A DNA stretch of 43,744 bases, from IMG/VR virus record IMGVR_UViG_3300046714_000400, positions 1 to 43,744 of that record; one strand, given 5' to 3'. Source of the DNA: a virus. Position 1 is the first letter of the stretch; each line of letters opens with the position of its first letter. Positions 8,201 to 16,829 of the stretch are shown in pieces. The notes under the pieces were generated by a model, which saw only the letters and a program-made list of their open reading frames with translations, was not told where the DNA came from and did not search any database. The translations under genes and the position numbers were made by a program.

Positions 8201-9084
8201 GCACGCTCGCGCTCGAGAAGCTCTACGACGACGTCGTTGCGGGCTTCACCGCGGCCTTCTCGCCCAACCCTGCACCGCCGCAACCGTTTGGTTGGCGTGC
8301 GCCCGCGCAGCGGTCTGGCGCGCCCGTTCGGGTGTGTTGGGTGCCGGGCGACGATGAGAGCGGCGATCTTGGCGAAGTCGGTCCGGCGCGATTCCCCGGC
8401 CGCAACGCGCGCCCGCTCGCTACGTTGCGCGAGCTCTTCACGGTCTACGTCGAGGCGCAGGACGCGAGTCAGCCCGAGAACGAGCGCAAGCAATACCACT
8501 CGGCGCGCGAGTTCTTCGATCTCTGGTGGGCGTTCGTCTACCGCGCGGCGCCCGGCAACGTGGCGATCCAGTCCGCGAAGTACATCACGACGCAGAAGGA
8601 ACGGCGCTTCGGCTGCACGATCCGCGTGCTCTGCACCGTCGACGCGATGATCCCGGACGCGAGCGACGCGACGATGCCGGTCGACGCGATCGCGCAGATC
8701 ACGACGGCGATCAACACCGGCGAGCTGACGATCGCCGCGGCGCCCGTGAGGGTCGCAACCACCACGCACGCGATCACGCTTTCGGGCGCCAACTTCGATA
8801 TCGACGGCGTGACGGTGGTCGCTGGCGATCGCGTGCTCGTGAAGAGCCAAGGCTCGTTCCTCGGGCCGCTGCTCGGCGACGATCCGACGAACGGCATCTA
8901 CGTCGTCGCGAACGGCACTTGGACGCGCGCCGCGGACGCGGATGCGTCTGTCGATTGGCCCCCGGGCCGTCTCGTGTACGTCGGCTACGGCGACACGAAT
9001 CGCGGCAGCGAATGGGAGCTCACCACGCCCGGCCCGATCGTGCTCGACACGACGGCGCTCCGCTTCGAACGGACGACGAGCTGA
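8197..9084 (+). CDS. Tail terminator-like protein with extra C-terminal beta domain
   Basis: 295 residues from a GTG that overlaps the previous stop. Residues 1-178 look like a tail terminator or neck protein (LYDDVVAGF, RELFTVYVEAQD, FFDLWWAFVYRA, FGCTIRVLCTV), as expected ahead of the sheath gene. Residues 184-295 form a separate module (ITLSGANFDIDGVTVVAGDRVLV...NGIYVVANGTWTRAADAD) seen in phage tail and fibre proteins. The pairing of these modules is unusual; the C-terminal part may be exposed at the neck. Confidence 0.6.
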   Translation: MSTLALEKLYDDVVAGFTAAFSPNPAPPQPFGWRAPAQRSGAPVRVCWVPGDDESGDLGEVGPARFPGRNARPLATLRELFTVYVEAQDASQPENERKQYHSAREFFDLWWAFVYRAAPGNVAIQSAKYITTQKERRFGCTIRVLCTVDAMIPDASDATMPVDAIAQITTAINTGELTIAAAPVRVATTTHAITLSGANFDIDGVTVVAGDRVLVKSQGSFLGPLLGDDPTNGIYVVANGTWTRAADADASVDWPPGRLVYVGYGDTNRGSEWELTTPGPIVLDTTALRFERTTS

Positions 9085-9094
9085 GAGGAAAGCA

Positions 9095-10570
9095 ATGACG
9101 CAGCCCGCAGTAATCATCACTGAACTCGACGGCGCGCTCGGCATCCTGCCGCCGAGCTCCGGCCTGCTCTTCGCGATCGTCGGCGTGAGCTCGAAGGGCA
9201 CGCAGAACGCACCGGCGACGTACGCACGCGTCAAGGACATCGTCGCCGACTTCGGCTCCGGGCCGATGGTCGAAGCGGCCGCGCACTACATCGAGCGCTA
9301 CGGCAGACCGGTTGTCCTCGTGCGCACGGGACAGACGACGGCGGGCACCGCTACGGCGCCGGTACTCACGGTCTCGGGCACGAGCGTGATCTCGCGCGAT
9401 GCGGCGGTCGTGCCGATCGACGACTACGAGTTTCGGTGGAAGGTGATCGCGGGCGGCACGATCGGCGTCGCCGGCATTACGTTCCAATGGAGCCTCGACG
9501 ATGGCCGTACGTGGTCGCCGGTGACGGCACTCGGCACGGCGACCACGTGGACCGCGCCCGCCGACACGACCCCGGCCGGATCGGCGGCACCCGGCATCAA
9601 GATCAACTTCGCGGCCGGCACGCTGATCGCGGGCGACTTCGTCACGTTCCGCACGAGCGCTCCGCTCTTCAACAGCACCGAGCTCGGGCTCGCGCTCGAT
9701 GCGCTCGGCGCGAGCATTCTGTTCTGGGAGCTCGTCGAGATCGTCGGCGCGCTCGACGGGACGCTCTTCGACCAGGCCGATATCAAGATCGCGGGACTGC
9801 CGCCGGCGGGGAAGTACCACGCGTGGATCGGCGGCACGCGCGTCCCGACGATCGCGGAGTCGGAGTCGACCTACAAGACGGCGCTCGACGCGATCTTCGG
9901 CGCGAAGGCGACGAGCTACGGCGACGTGTGCGCGGGCGCGTGCAAGATGACGAGCTCGGTCTCGGGCAGGAAATACAAGAGGCCGATCTCGATGGTCGTC
10001 GCGGCGCGCGAAGCCTCGGTATCGCAGGAGATCGATACGGCCGACGTGAATCTGGGCTCGCTCTCCGGCGTGTCGATCCGCGACAACCTCGGCAACACGG
10101 ACGAACACGACGAGAGCATCAACCCCGGCCTCGACGACTCGCGCTTCACGACGCTGCGCACGTGGGACGGGATCCAGGGCGTCTACATCAACCGCCCGCG
10201 GATGTTGAGCGCCGGCGGGAGCGACTTCGACATCTTGCCGAAACGGCGCGTCCTGAACCTCGCGCACGGCGCGCTGCGCTCGTACTTCCTGCGCCGGCTG
10301 AGCCGACCGGTGCGCGTGAACGCGGTCACGGGTTTCATTCTCGAGGTCGAGGCGCTCGAGATCGAGTCTGGTGCTCGCGCGATCATGCGATCGGTGCTGC
10401 TCGCGAAGCCGAAGGCGAGCGGGGTCTCGTTCACGTTGTCGCGCACCGACAACCTGCTCTCGACGAAGACGCTGACGGGGCAAGCGCGCGTGGTGCCGCT
10501 CGCGTACCCGGAGACGATCTCCCTCGATCTCGGCTTCACCAACCCCGCGTTGCAGACCGTCGCGGTCTAG
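9095..10570 (+). CDS. Tail sheath protein
   Basis: Contractile sheath subunit that stacks around the tube and contracts to drive it into the cell. The 491-residue protein has a sheath-like organisation: an N-terminal arm (VIITELDGALGILPPSSG), an inserted beta domain at about 80-180 (ISRDAAVVPIDDYEFRWKV...TFQWSLDDGRTWSPV), and a conserved C-terminal region (TLRTWDGIQGVYINRPRML...RRVLNLAHGALRSYFLRRLS). It resembles the DUF2586 sheath group. ATG at 9095 has GAGAGGA at 9083-9089. The tube gene follows. Confidence 0.8.
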   Translation: MTQPAVIITELDGALGILPPSSGLLFAIVGVSSKGTQNAPATYARVKDIVADFGSGPMVEAAAHYIERYGRPVVLVRTGQTTAGTATAPVLTVSGTSVISRDAAVVPIDDYEFRWKVIAGGTIGVAGITFQWSLDDGRTWSPVTALGTATTWTAPADTTPAGSAAPGIKINFAAGTLIAGDFVTFRTSAPLFNSTELGLALDALGASILFWELVEIVGALDGTLFDQADIKIAGLPPAGKYHAWIGGTRVPTIAESESTYKTALDAIFGAKATSYGDVCAGACKMTSSVSGRKYKRPISMVVAAREASVSQEIDTADVNLGSLSGVSIRDNLGNTDEHDESINPGLDDSRFTTLRTWDGIQGVYINRPRMLSAGGSDFDILPKRRVLNLAHGALRSYFLRRLSRPVRVNAVTGFILEVEALEIESGARAIMRSVLLAKPKASGVSFTLSRTDNLLSTKTLTGQARVVPLAYPETISLDLGFTNPALQTVAV

Positions 10571-10578
10571 GAGCGGCC

Positions 10579-11055
10579 ATGTCGGACGACGTTCGAATCA
10601 ACGGCAACATGTACAGCTGGGCCTCCGTCGTGCTGAAGGTCGACGGCGAGCGCTTCTTCGGGATCACCTCGATCTCGTACGCCGATGCGCTCGAGCGCGT
10701 GAAGGGCTACGGCATGGGCCGGCACCACGCGCCGCGCGGCCGCTCGGCGGGCAAGTACACGATCGAGGCGGTCACGGTGAAGATGGAGAAGAAGTCGTCG
10801 CGCGATCTGCGCGCGGCACTCGCGGCGCGTGCGACGGATGGGCGCTCGTTCGGGACCGTCGAGTTCGAGATCGTGGTGCAGTACGCGGAGGGCACCGCCG
10901 CGCACACCGACACGATCGAGCGGTGCCGTTGGGCGAAGACGAGCGCGTCGCACGAGGAGGCGCCCGATCCGCTGTACGACGAGGTCGAGTTCGACGCGAT
11001 GGCCATCCGCTGGGATGGAAAGACGCTGTTCGACTCGTCGGAGGAAGGCACCTGA
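10579..11055 (+). CDS. Tail tube protein
   Basis: Inner tube subunit, 158 residues, directly downstream of the sheath as in other myoviruses. The start MSDDVRINGNMYSWASVVLKVDGERFFGITSISY and the later GRSAGKYTIEAVTVKMEKKS fit the tube beta-barrel fold. The stop overlaps the next start (TGATG). Confidence 0.78.
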   Translation: MSDDVRINGNMYSWASVVLKVDGERFFGITSISYADALERVKGYGMGRHHAPRGRSAGKYTIEAVTVKMEKKSSRDLRAALAARATDGRSFGTVEFEIVVQYAEGTAAHTDTIERCRWAKTSASHEEAPDPLYDEVEFDAMAIRWDGKTLFDSSEEGT

Positions 11056-11525
11056 TGGCCACGGACGAGGAGCGGCTCGCAGAGCTCAAAGCGCAACGCG
11101 CCGAGCTCGTGCGCAAGCGCGCGGAGCGGCTCGCCGCGGGCGCCGCAAAGGCCCAGATCGAGGCCGAGGAGCGCGAGCTCGCCGTCCAGCGCGCGATCGA
11201 CGAGGCGGAACTCGTGCACGGCGATCTCGGGCACCGGCTCTTGCGTGTCGACGCGCGCCATCCCGATGGCACGGTCGTCGGGTCGGTGCTCGTGAAGCCT
11301 CCGGCGCCGATGATTTACCGGCGCTTCCGGAACACCTTCCCCGAGCTGAAGGGCGTGAAGAAGGACGAGGCGCTCGAACAGCTTTGGCGACCGAGCGTCG
11401 TCTGGCCCGACGCTGCCGCCGTCGACCGGCTGCTCGAGGAGTTCCCGCGGCTGGGCGATCAGCTGAGCGACGCGGTCGCTCTGCTCGCGGGCGCGAAGGA
11501 GGAAGAGGTCGCGGGAAAATCCTAG
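11055..11525 (+). CDS. Tail assembly chaperone (G-like product)
   Basis: 156 residues, start ATG 11055 with GGAGGAAGG upstream. The N-terminal 50 residues are a charged helix (LAELKAQRAELVRKRAERL); the rest includes PAPMIYRRFRNTFPELKGVKKDEALEQLWRPSVVWPD, a typical chaperone pattern. Lying between tube and tape measure, it should coat the tape measure before the tube assembles. It ends right after a slippery heptamer, so a fraction of ribosomes should make a longer product. Confidence 0.78.
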   Translation: MATDEERLAELKAQRAELVRKRAERLAAGAAKAQIEAEERELAVQRAIDEAELVHGDLGHRLLRVDARHPDGTVVGSVLVKPPAPMIYRRFRNTFPELKGVKKDEALEQLWRPSVVWPDAAAVDRLLEEFPRLGDQLSDAVALLAGAKEEEVAGKS

Positions 11526-11728
11526 AGCTGCGTCGCGGCGGCCAGGCGGACCACTTCGCGGCCGCCGAGCTCCTCCTCGCAGCTCTCGGCACCGCACACG
11601 AGGACGACACGGAGCATGCGCGGGCGATCGCCGGCGCGATGCTCCTCTCGGAAGGCCTCCACGACCTGCGACTTCTTCGCCGTGACGTGCAGGCGGTCAT
11701 CAAAGGGATGAGCAAGGGCAAAAAGTGA
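11055..11728 (+). CDS. Frameshifted tail chaperone fusion (GT-like product)
   Basis: A programmed -1 frameshift at 11513-11519 would join residues 1-155 to 69 residues read in the -1 frame from 11519 to the stop at 11728 (fusion about 224 residues). The extension (LELRRGGQADHFAAAELLLAALGTAHED...) has no start codon or ribosome-binding site of its own, yet fills the whole space between the two genes. This is the gpG/gpGT arrangement of lambda and other long-tailed phages. The extension is thought to recruit tube protein. Confidence 0.75.
11513..11519 (+). promoter_or_regulatory. Slippery heptamer GGGAAAA for -1 frameshift
   Basis: The zero frame reads GGA AAA TCC TAG, so the phase is X XXY YYZ (G GGA AAA). 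After slippage the ribosome reads GGG AAA and continues with ATC CTA GAG. The zero-frame stop is only four bases downstream. The sequence differs from lambda's GGGAAAG only in the last base. Confidence 0.82.
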
Positions 11729-13461
11729 GCGATCCGACCGCAACTTTCGTCGTCGACCTCAAGAACGAGGTCTCCGGGCCCGCGCGAGACGCGGCGGGGG
11801 CGCTCGAACGGCTGCAAGCGCGCATCGACGGCGACACGAAGGCCCTTCGCGCGATGGAAGCGGCCCAAAAGCGCCTGAAGGCCGGCGGGATGGCGTCGAG
11901 TGACGCGGCGAAGTCACTCGCCGATCGGATCACGGCGCAGAAGTCGGCCATTGCGGCGAACCAAGCGCAGGTGATCGCGCTCGGCGGCGCATTCGCGACG
12001 ACGAAGAAGAAGGCCGGCGGCTTCGGGGACACGCTGAGCTCGGTCCTGAACGGTTCGCTCGCGCTACCAGGGCCGATCGCGGCGATCGCCGGCGCCGTGC
12101 TCGCGCTCACCGCAGCAACCATCGGCGCGATCGCGATCCTTGTGCAGTACGGGATTGCGCAGGCGGACGCGCGGCGGAGCGAGCTCTTGCGGCTCGAAGG
12201 CCTGACGGCCTTGCGCAGCATGTACGGTGCTGCCACCGAATCGGCGACCGCGCTTCAAGGCGCGATCGATCGCACGAGCGCCACGACCGCAACATCTCGC
12301 GGGGACGTCGCGAGTCTCGCCACGGGGCTCGCGCACGCGCGCCTGCAGGGCAGCGCGCTGAGCAACACGCTCCAAGCACTGTCGATCGTCGAGGCGGCCG
12401 CCGGCGAAGAGGGCGTGCGGAGGTTGCGGGGCCGACTGATCGCCGATGCTCGCGCCGGCCGCTCGGCCCGAGCGCTCGGCGACATCGAATCGCGGTTCGG
12501 CGCGATCGCGCGCCGGCGGATGCTCTCGCTCGATGTCCAGCGGCAGAAGTTCGGCGAATCGATCGACGCGCTCTTCCGAGACGTGAACGTCGATGGATTC
12601 CTCGAAGGCCTGCACCAGATCACCGATCTCTTCTCGCAGAACACGGTCACGGGCCGTGCGCTGAAGACGCTTGTCACGACGCTCGTACAGCCGCTGATCG
12701 ACGGGCTCACCGCGGCCGCGCCGCTCGCACGCCGCTTCTTCCAAGGGATGGTGATCGCGGTCCAGGAGATCACGATCAAGATCCTCGAGCTTCGGTTGTG
12801 GTTCCGCCGCACGTTCGGCGGGAGCGACATCCTCTCCGGTATCGATGGCATGACGATCGCGCTCGACGCGGGCATGGTCGCGGTCGGCGCGCTGGTCGTT
12901 GGAGTCGTGGCACTCGCCGCGGTTCTCGGCGCGGCTCTCGCCGCGGGGAATCTCTTCATTGCCACAGGGCTCGCGATCGCAGCGGTGATCGGCGGCGTCG
13001 TCTACGCGATCGTGAGGGGCATCTCGGCGATCTCCGACTGGTTCTCGTCGGGCCAGGGAGAGCGCTACGCGCGGTCCCTCGTCGACGGTCTCGTGAGCGG
13101 GCTTCACGACGGTGCGGTGCGTGTCGAGCGCGAGATCAGCAGCCTCGCCTCGACGGCGCGCCACGCGATCGAGGACTCGCTCGGTATCCATTCGCCGTCG
13201 CGCGTCTTCGCCGAGCTCGGGATGCAGGTGCCCCGCGGCTTCGCGCTCGGCGTCGAGCGCGCGGCGCCCGTCGCGGCCGCAGCCGTCGACGGGATGGCCG
13301 GCGGTGCCGTGCCGAGCGGCGGGCGTGGGGAGATGGCGATCTCGATCGGCGACGTGCATGTGAACGCGCAGGGCGGCGATGCGGCGGCGATCGCCGACGG
13401 GCTCGTCGAGGCGCTCGTGCGGGCTCTGCAGGGCAGCGCGCTGTCGCGGGGTGCGGCGTGA
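11725..13461 (+). CDS. Tape measure protein
   Basis: Sets tail length and travels down the tube during injection. It is short for the family at 578 residues, implying a short tail. Residues 20-95 are coiled, with hydrophobic stretches near 113-145 and 382-430 that suit membrane insertion. The C-terminal ARHAIEDSLGIHSPSRVFAELGMQVPRGFALGV motif (residues about 480-512) is a well-known tape measure end. GTG start overlaps the chaperone fusion stop. Confidence 0.85.
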   Translation: MSDPTATFVVDLKNEVSGPARDAAGALERLQARIDGDTKALRAMEAAQKRLKAGGMASSDAAKSLADRITAQKSAIAANQAQVIALGGAFATTKKKAGGFGDTLSSVLNGSLALPGPIAAIAGAVLALTAATIGAIAILVQYGIAQADARRSELLRLEGLTALRSMYGAATESATALQGAIDRTSATTATSRGDVASLATGLAHARLQGSALSNTLQALSIVEAAAGEEGVRRLRGRLIADARAGRSARALGDIESRFGAIARRRMLSLDVQRQKFGESIDALFRDVNVDGFLEGLHQITDLFSQNTVTGRALKTLVTTLVQPLIDGLTAAAPLARRFFQGMVIAVQEITIKILELRLWFRRTFGGSDILSGIDGMTIALDAGMVAVGALVVGVVALAAVLGAALAAGNLFIATGLAIAAVIGGVVYAIVRGISAISDWFSSGQGERYARSLVDGLVSGLHDGAVRVEREISSLASTARHAIEDSLGIHSPSRVFAELGMQVPRGFALGVERAAPVAAAAVDGMAGGAVPSGGRGEMAISIGDVHVNAQGGDAAAIADGLVEALVRALQGSALSRGAA

Positions 13462-13985
13462 GCTTCAATCCCATCGGCGCGTCGATCGACTACGTGACGA
13501 TCGCGGGGCAGCGGACGCCGGGCATCGCCGAGATCCAGGGCGCGAGCTCGCCGCGCCGATGGGACCAGCGTCGCGGCTACGGGCTCTCCGGCGCGACCGT
13601 GATCTTCCGCGGGCTCACGCTCGCGCAGTTCAAGATCCTCCTCCGGCTCTACACCGAGCAGGACTGGCAGGACTGGGAATCCTTCCGCCCGATCGTGCAG
13701 CGCCCGCCATTCGGCGAGCGTCCGCGAGCGCTCGACATCGCGCACCCGATCCTCGCCGATCTCAACATCACATCCGTCGTCGTCGAGGATCTGCTGCAAC
13801 CGGCGCAGACCGAGGACGGTGTGTGGACGGTCGAGATCCGGCTGCTCGAGTACCGGCGGCCGACGATCGCGCTTTCGCGCCCCGACGGGAGCGACGCGCA
13901 GCAACCGGGCGACGAGGTCGAGCAGCGGATCGATCGGAACGACGCTCGGATCCGGCAGCTGAACCAGGAGCTCGCGGCGCCGTGA
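13458..13985 (+). CDS. Tail protein downstream of tape measure, likely baseplate hub partner
   Basis: 175 residues, GTG start overlapping the tape measure stop. Beta-rich N-terminus (VSFNPIGASIDYVTIAGQRTPGIAEI, RRGYGLSGATVIFRGL) and a coiled C-terminus (DEVEQRIDRNDARIRQLNQ). Its position between tape measure and hub/spike suggests a small baseplate protein that links tube to hub. I do not recognise a named family. Confidence 0.5.
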   Translation: MSFNPIGASIDYVTIAGQRTPGIAEIQGASSPRRWDQRRGYGLSGATVIFRGLTLAQFKILLRLYTEQDWQDWESFRPIVQRPPFGERPRALDIAHPILADLNITSVVVEDLLQPAQTEDGVWTVEIRLLEYRRPTIALSRPDGSDAQQPGDEVEQRIDRNDARIRQLNQELAAP

Positions 13986-15202
13986 CGGTCTTCGGGCACA
14001 TCGAGGGGCACACGGTGATCCGCGCGACGGTGCACGTGCCTGCGCGCGGTGTCTGGTGGGCCGATGTCGACCTCGAAGGCGATCCGGACGTCTCTGGGCG
14101 CGTGACGCTCACGCTCGGGCAGCTCGAGCTGTCGGGGACCATCCTCGAATCACAGGCCGGCACGCACGGCCTACAGCGCCGCGTAAGGCTCGCGGGCGGG
14201 GCCGGGGGATGGGGCACCGTCCTACGCGCCCGGGCCTACCACAGCGACGCGGGCGTCCAGGCGCGCACGATTGTGGAGGACGCGGCGCGCGAGGCCGGCG
14301 AGGAGCTCGGCAACATCTCCCCCGCGGTCGAGCGGATCGGCCCCGACTACGTTCGCCAGGCCGGGCCGGCGTCCCGCGTGCTCGAGGACGCGATCGGCGG
14401 GGTGCCGTGGTGGGTCGACTACGACGGCAAGACGCAGGTCGGCCCGCGCTCGAGCGCGGCCGCCGAGGGCTCGTCGTACGAGGTGCTCGAGTACGAGCCG
14501 CGGGCGCGCCTCGTGACGCTCGCGGTCGACGACCTGCGCGCGGTCGGGATCGGCACAGTGCTCTCCGACCGGCTCGACGCGCAGCAGACCGTGCGCGAGC
14601 TCGAGCTCGACGTGGCGGACGTCGTGCGAGTGCGGGCGTGGTGCGGAGGCGACGGCTCGCCGTTCGGGCGCCTCGTGCAGACGATCGAGGGGCTCGTCGC
14701 GCGCGCCACCGATCGGCAGCTCTTCGGCCTCTGGCAGTACCGCGTCTCTCGGATGAGCGGCGACCGCGTCGAGCTCCAAGCGGTGAGCCAGGCTGCGGGC
14801 CTTCCCGACATCTTGCCGATCTCGATGCGGCCCGGCGCCGCCGGCGTGCATGCCGAGCTCGCGCAGGGCGCCGAAGTGCTCGTGCAGTTCGTCGAAGGCG
14901 ACCGCGCCAAGCCGGTGATCACGCACTTCGCGGGCAAGGACGGCGTCGGCTGGACGCCCACCAGCACCACGGTCGACATCACGACGCTGCTCAAGCTCGG
15001 CGCGGGCGCGTCGCAGTTCGCGGCGAAGGCGCAGGACGTACTCGACCGGCTCAACTCGATCGTCAACGGCTTCAACGCCCACACACACCTGCCGGGGAGC
15101 TTCGTCGCCGGCAGCACCGCCGTCACGGGCGCATCGGGTACCCCGGTCTCGCCGCTGGGCGCGCCGACGAGCGTTGCGGCCTCAAAGGTCAAGGTCGAGT
15201 GA
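13982..15202 (+). CDS. Baseplate hub-spike protein
   Basis: A 406-residue protein that appears to join a hub-like N-terminal part to a spike-like C-terminal part. Near residues 292-320 AQGAEVLVQFVEGDRAKPVITHFAGKDG matches the OB-fold of spike proteins (gpV, Mu gp45 type). FNAHTHLPG near 364 is the His-rich segment typical of spike tips, which often bind iron through HxH. It lies just before the gp25-like wedge gene, as expected. The hub reading of residues 1-280 is less certain. Confidence 0.68.
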   Translation: MTVFGHIEGHTVIRATVHVPARGVWWADVDLEGDPDVSGRVTLTLGQLELSGTILESQAGTHGLQRRVRLAGGAGGWGTVLRARAYHSDAGVQARTIVEDAAREAGEELGNISPAVERIGPDYVRQAGPASRVLEDAIGGVPWWVDYDGKTQVGPRSSAAAEGSSYEVLEYEPRARLVTLAVDDLRAVGIGTVLSDRLDAQQTVRELELDVADVVRVRAWCGGDGSPFGRLVQTIEGLVARATDRQLFGLWQYRVSRMSGDRVELQAVSQAAGLPDILPISMRPGAAGVHAELAQGAEVLVQFVEGDRAKPVITHFAGKDGVGWTPTSTTVDITTLLKLGAGASQFAAKAQDVLDRLNSIVNGFNAHTHLPGSFVAGSTAVTGASGTPVSPLGAPTSVAASKVKVE

Positions 15203-15675
15203 GCCCCATCGTCGCAGACGCGATCGCGGCCGGCGTGGCGGAGCTCGAGCACGTCGTCGACGTGCCAACCGGCGCGCTCGGCTACGGCACCGATCTCGGC
15301 TGCGACAGCGATCTCGCCGAAGCGATGGACGACGTCTCGGATACGCTCGTGCTGGCGCAGGCCCTCGCCCGCCGGCTCGACTGCCCCCGCGGTGCGCTTC
15401 CCGATGATGCTGGCTACGGCGTCGACCTGCGTGGCATGTGCAACCGCGGCGTCACCGATCGCCGTGTTCGCGAGCTCGCGGATCTCGTGCGAGTCGAGGT
15501 GCAGAAGGACGACCGCGTCGACTCGGCCTCGGTCACGGTGATGCCGGCGAGCGATGGCTCTGCGCTCGCCGTGAAGATCGTCGCCACGCCGCGCAGTCCG
15601 ACGATCTCGCGCTTCTCGCTCACGCTGTCGGTCACGAGCGCTGCGGTGCTCATCGCGGAGCTGCAGAGCGCATGA
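15199..15675 (+). CDS. Baseplate wedge protein, gp25/gpW/Mu gp46-like
   Basis: 158 residues, GTG overlapping the previous stop. YGTDLGCDSDLAEAMDDVSDTLVLAQALARRLDCPRGAL followed by GYGVDLRGMCNRG matches the gp46/DUF2634-like wedge group, with the DLRGMCN region and a C-terminal beta half (VRVEVQKDDRVDSASVTV). Wedge proteins form the sheath initiator. It sits just before the J-like gene. Confidence 0.72.
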   Translation: MSPIVADAIAAGVAELEHVVDVPTGALGYGTDLGCDSDLAEAMDDVSDTLVLAQALARRLDCPRGALPDDAGYGVDLRGMCNRGVTDRRVRELADLVRVEVQKDDRVDSASVTVMPASDGSALAVKIVATPRSPTISRFSLTLSVTSAAVLIAELQSA

Positions 15676-16829
15676 CCATCGACGAGCTCACGACGCCGGC
15701 GACGGTCGAGGAAATGCGCGACGCGATTTACGCGGCGATCGCGGCGCAGGGGCTTACTACGACGACGTGGAAGCCCGGCGCGGTCGTGCGGACCATCGTC
15801 GCCGGCCTCGCCGTCGTGCTCTCGGCGTTCAGCCAGCTCGCGGCCCTCGTCACGAAAAGTGGCTTCCTCGAGCTCGCCGAGGACGATTGGCTAACCCTCG
15901 TCGCGCACTTCGTGTACGGCGTCGATCGCGACGCGGGCGCCTTTGCGACCGGCGCCGTAAACGTCTCCAACGCATCGGGCAACGTCTACTCGGGCGGGCC
16001 GGGCGACCTCGTCTTCAGCAATCCAACGACGGGCAAGACGTACCGCAACACGCAGTCGTACACGATCGGCGCCGGCGCTTCGGGTGTGAGCCTTCCGATC
16101 CAGGCGATCGAGATCGGCACCGCGTCGAGCAGCGCGTCTGCTGCGATCACCGCGCTCGTGACGACGCTCCTCGGCGTCACTGTTACGAACCCGATCGCGG
16201 TGATCGGCCGCGATCCCGAGCTTGACCCTGCGCTGCGCGCCCGTTGCTACGAGAAAACGGGGACGCTCTCCCCGGCGGGACCGAGCGACGCCTACTCGTT
16301 CGTGGCGAAAGGAGCCAAGCGCACGGACGAGAGCGCGATCGGTGTGACGCGCGTGCGCTCCATCCCGGATGGAAGCGGCGGACTAGCCGTGTACATCGCC
16401 AACGCGAGCGGTGCGATCGTCGATTCCGGGGACATCGCCGCTGTCCAGGCCGCGATCGACAAGCAGGTCGCCCCACTGGCTATCACCCCGAACGTTAGCA
16501 GCGCATCGAACAAGACCGTCGCGGTCACGTACGAGCTCTGGCTGCTCGACACCACGGGTAAGACCAACACCGAGATCCAGGCCGCCATAGCGGCGAAGCT
16601 CACGAGTTACGTGCAGGCCCAGCCCATCGGGGGCTACACGATCCCGCCGGCGAGCGGCAAGGTCTACGTCTCGGCGATCGAGGCCCTTATCGGAGGCACC
16701 TTCCCCGCGCAGACGATCCGTGTCGACGTGACCGTGCCGGCCGCAGACGTGGCGATCGGCGCGAGCGAAGTCCCGGTCATCGGGGCGATCACCGCAACGA
16801 TCCATCAGGTCGCGGGAGGGTCACTCTGA
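15672..16829 (+). CDS. Baseplate J-like protein (Mu gp47 type)
   Basis: Structural baseplate wedge component, 385 residues. The N-terminal TPATVEEMRDAIYAAIAAQG...KPGAVVRTIVAGLAVVLSAFSQLAALVTKSGFLELAEDDWLTLVAHFVYGV segment and the middle DPELDPALRARCYEKTGTLSPAGPSDAYSFVAKGA are classic for the baseplate J family. Position between the gp25-like and I-like genes supports it. Confidence 0.85.
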   Translation: MTIDELTTPATVEEMRDAIYAAIAAQGLTTTTWKPGAVVRTIVAGLAVVLSAFSQLAALVTKSGFLELAEDDWLTLVAHFVYGVDRDAGAFATGAVNVSNASGNVYSGGPGDLVFSNPTTGKTYRNTQSYTIGAGASGVSLPIQAIEIGTASSSASAAITALVTTLLGVTVTNPIAVIGRDPELDPALRARCYEKTGTLSPAGPSDAYSFVAKGAKRTDESAIGVTRVRSIPDGSGGLAVYIANASGAIVDSGDIAAVQAAIDKQVAPLAITPNVSSASNKTVAVTYELWLLDTTGKTNTEIQAAIAAKLTSYVQAQPIGGYTIPPASGKVYVSAIEALIGGTFPAQTIRVDVTVPAADVAIGASEVPVIGAITATIHQVAGGSL

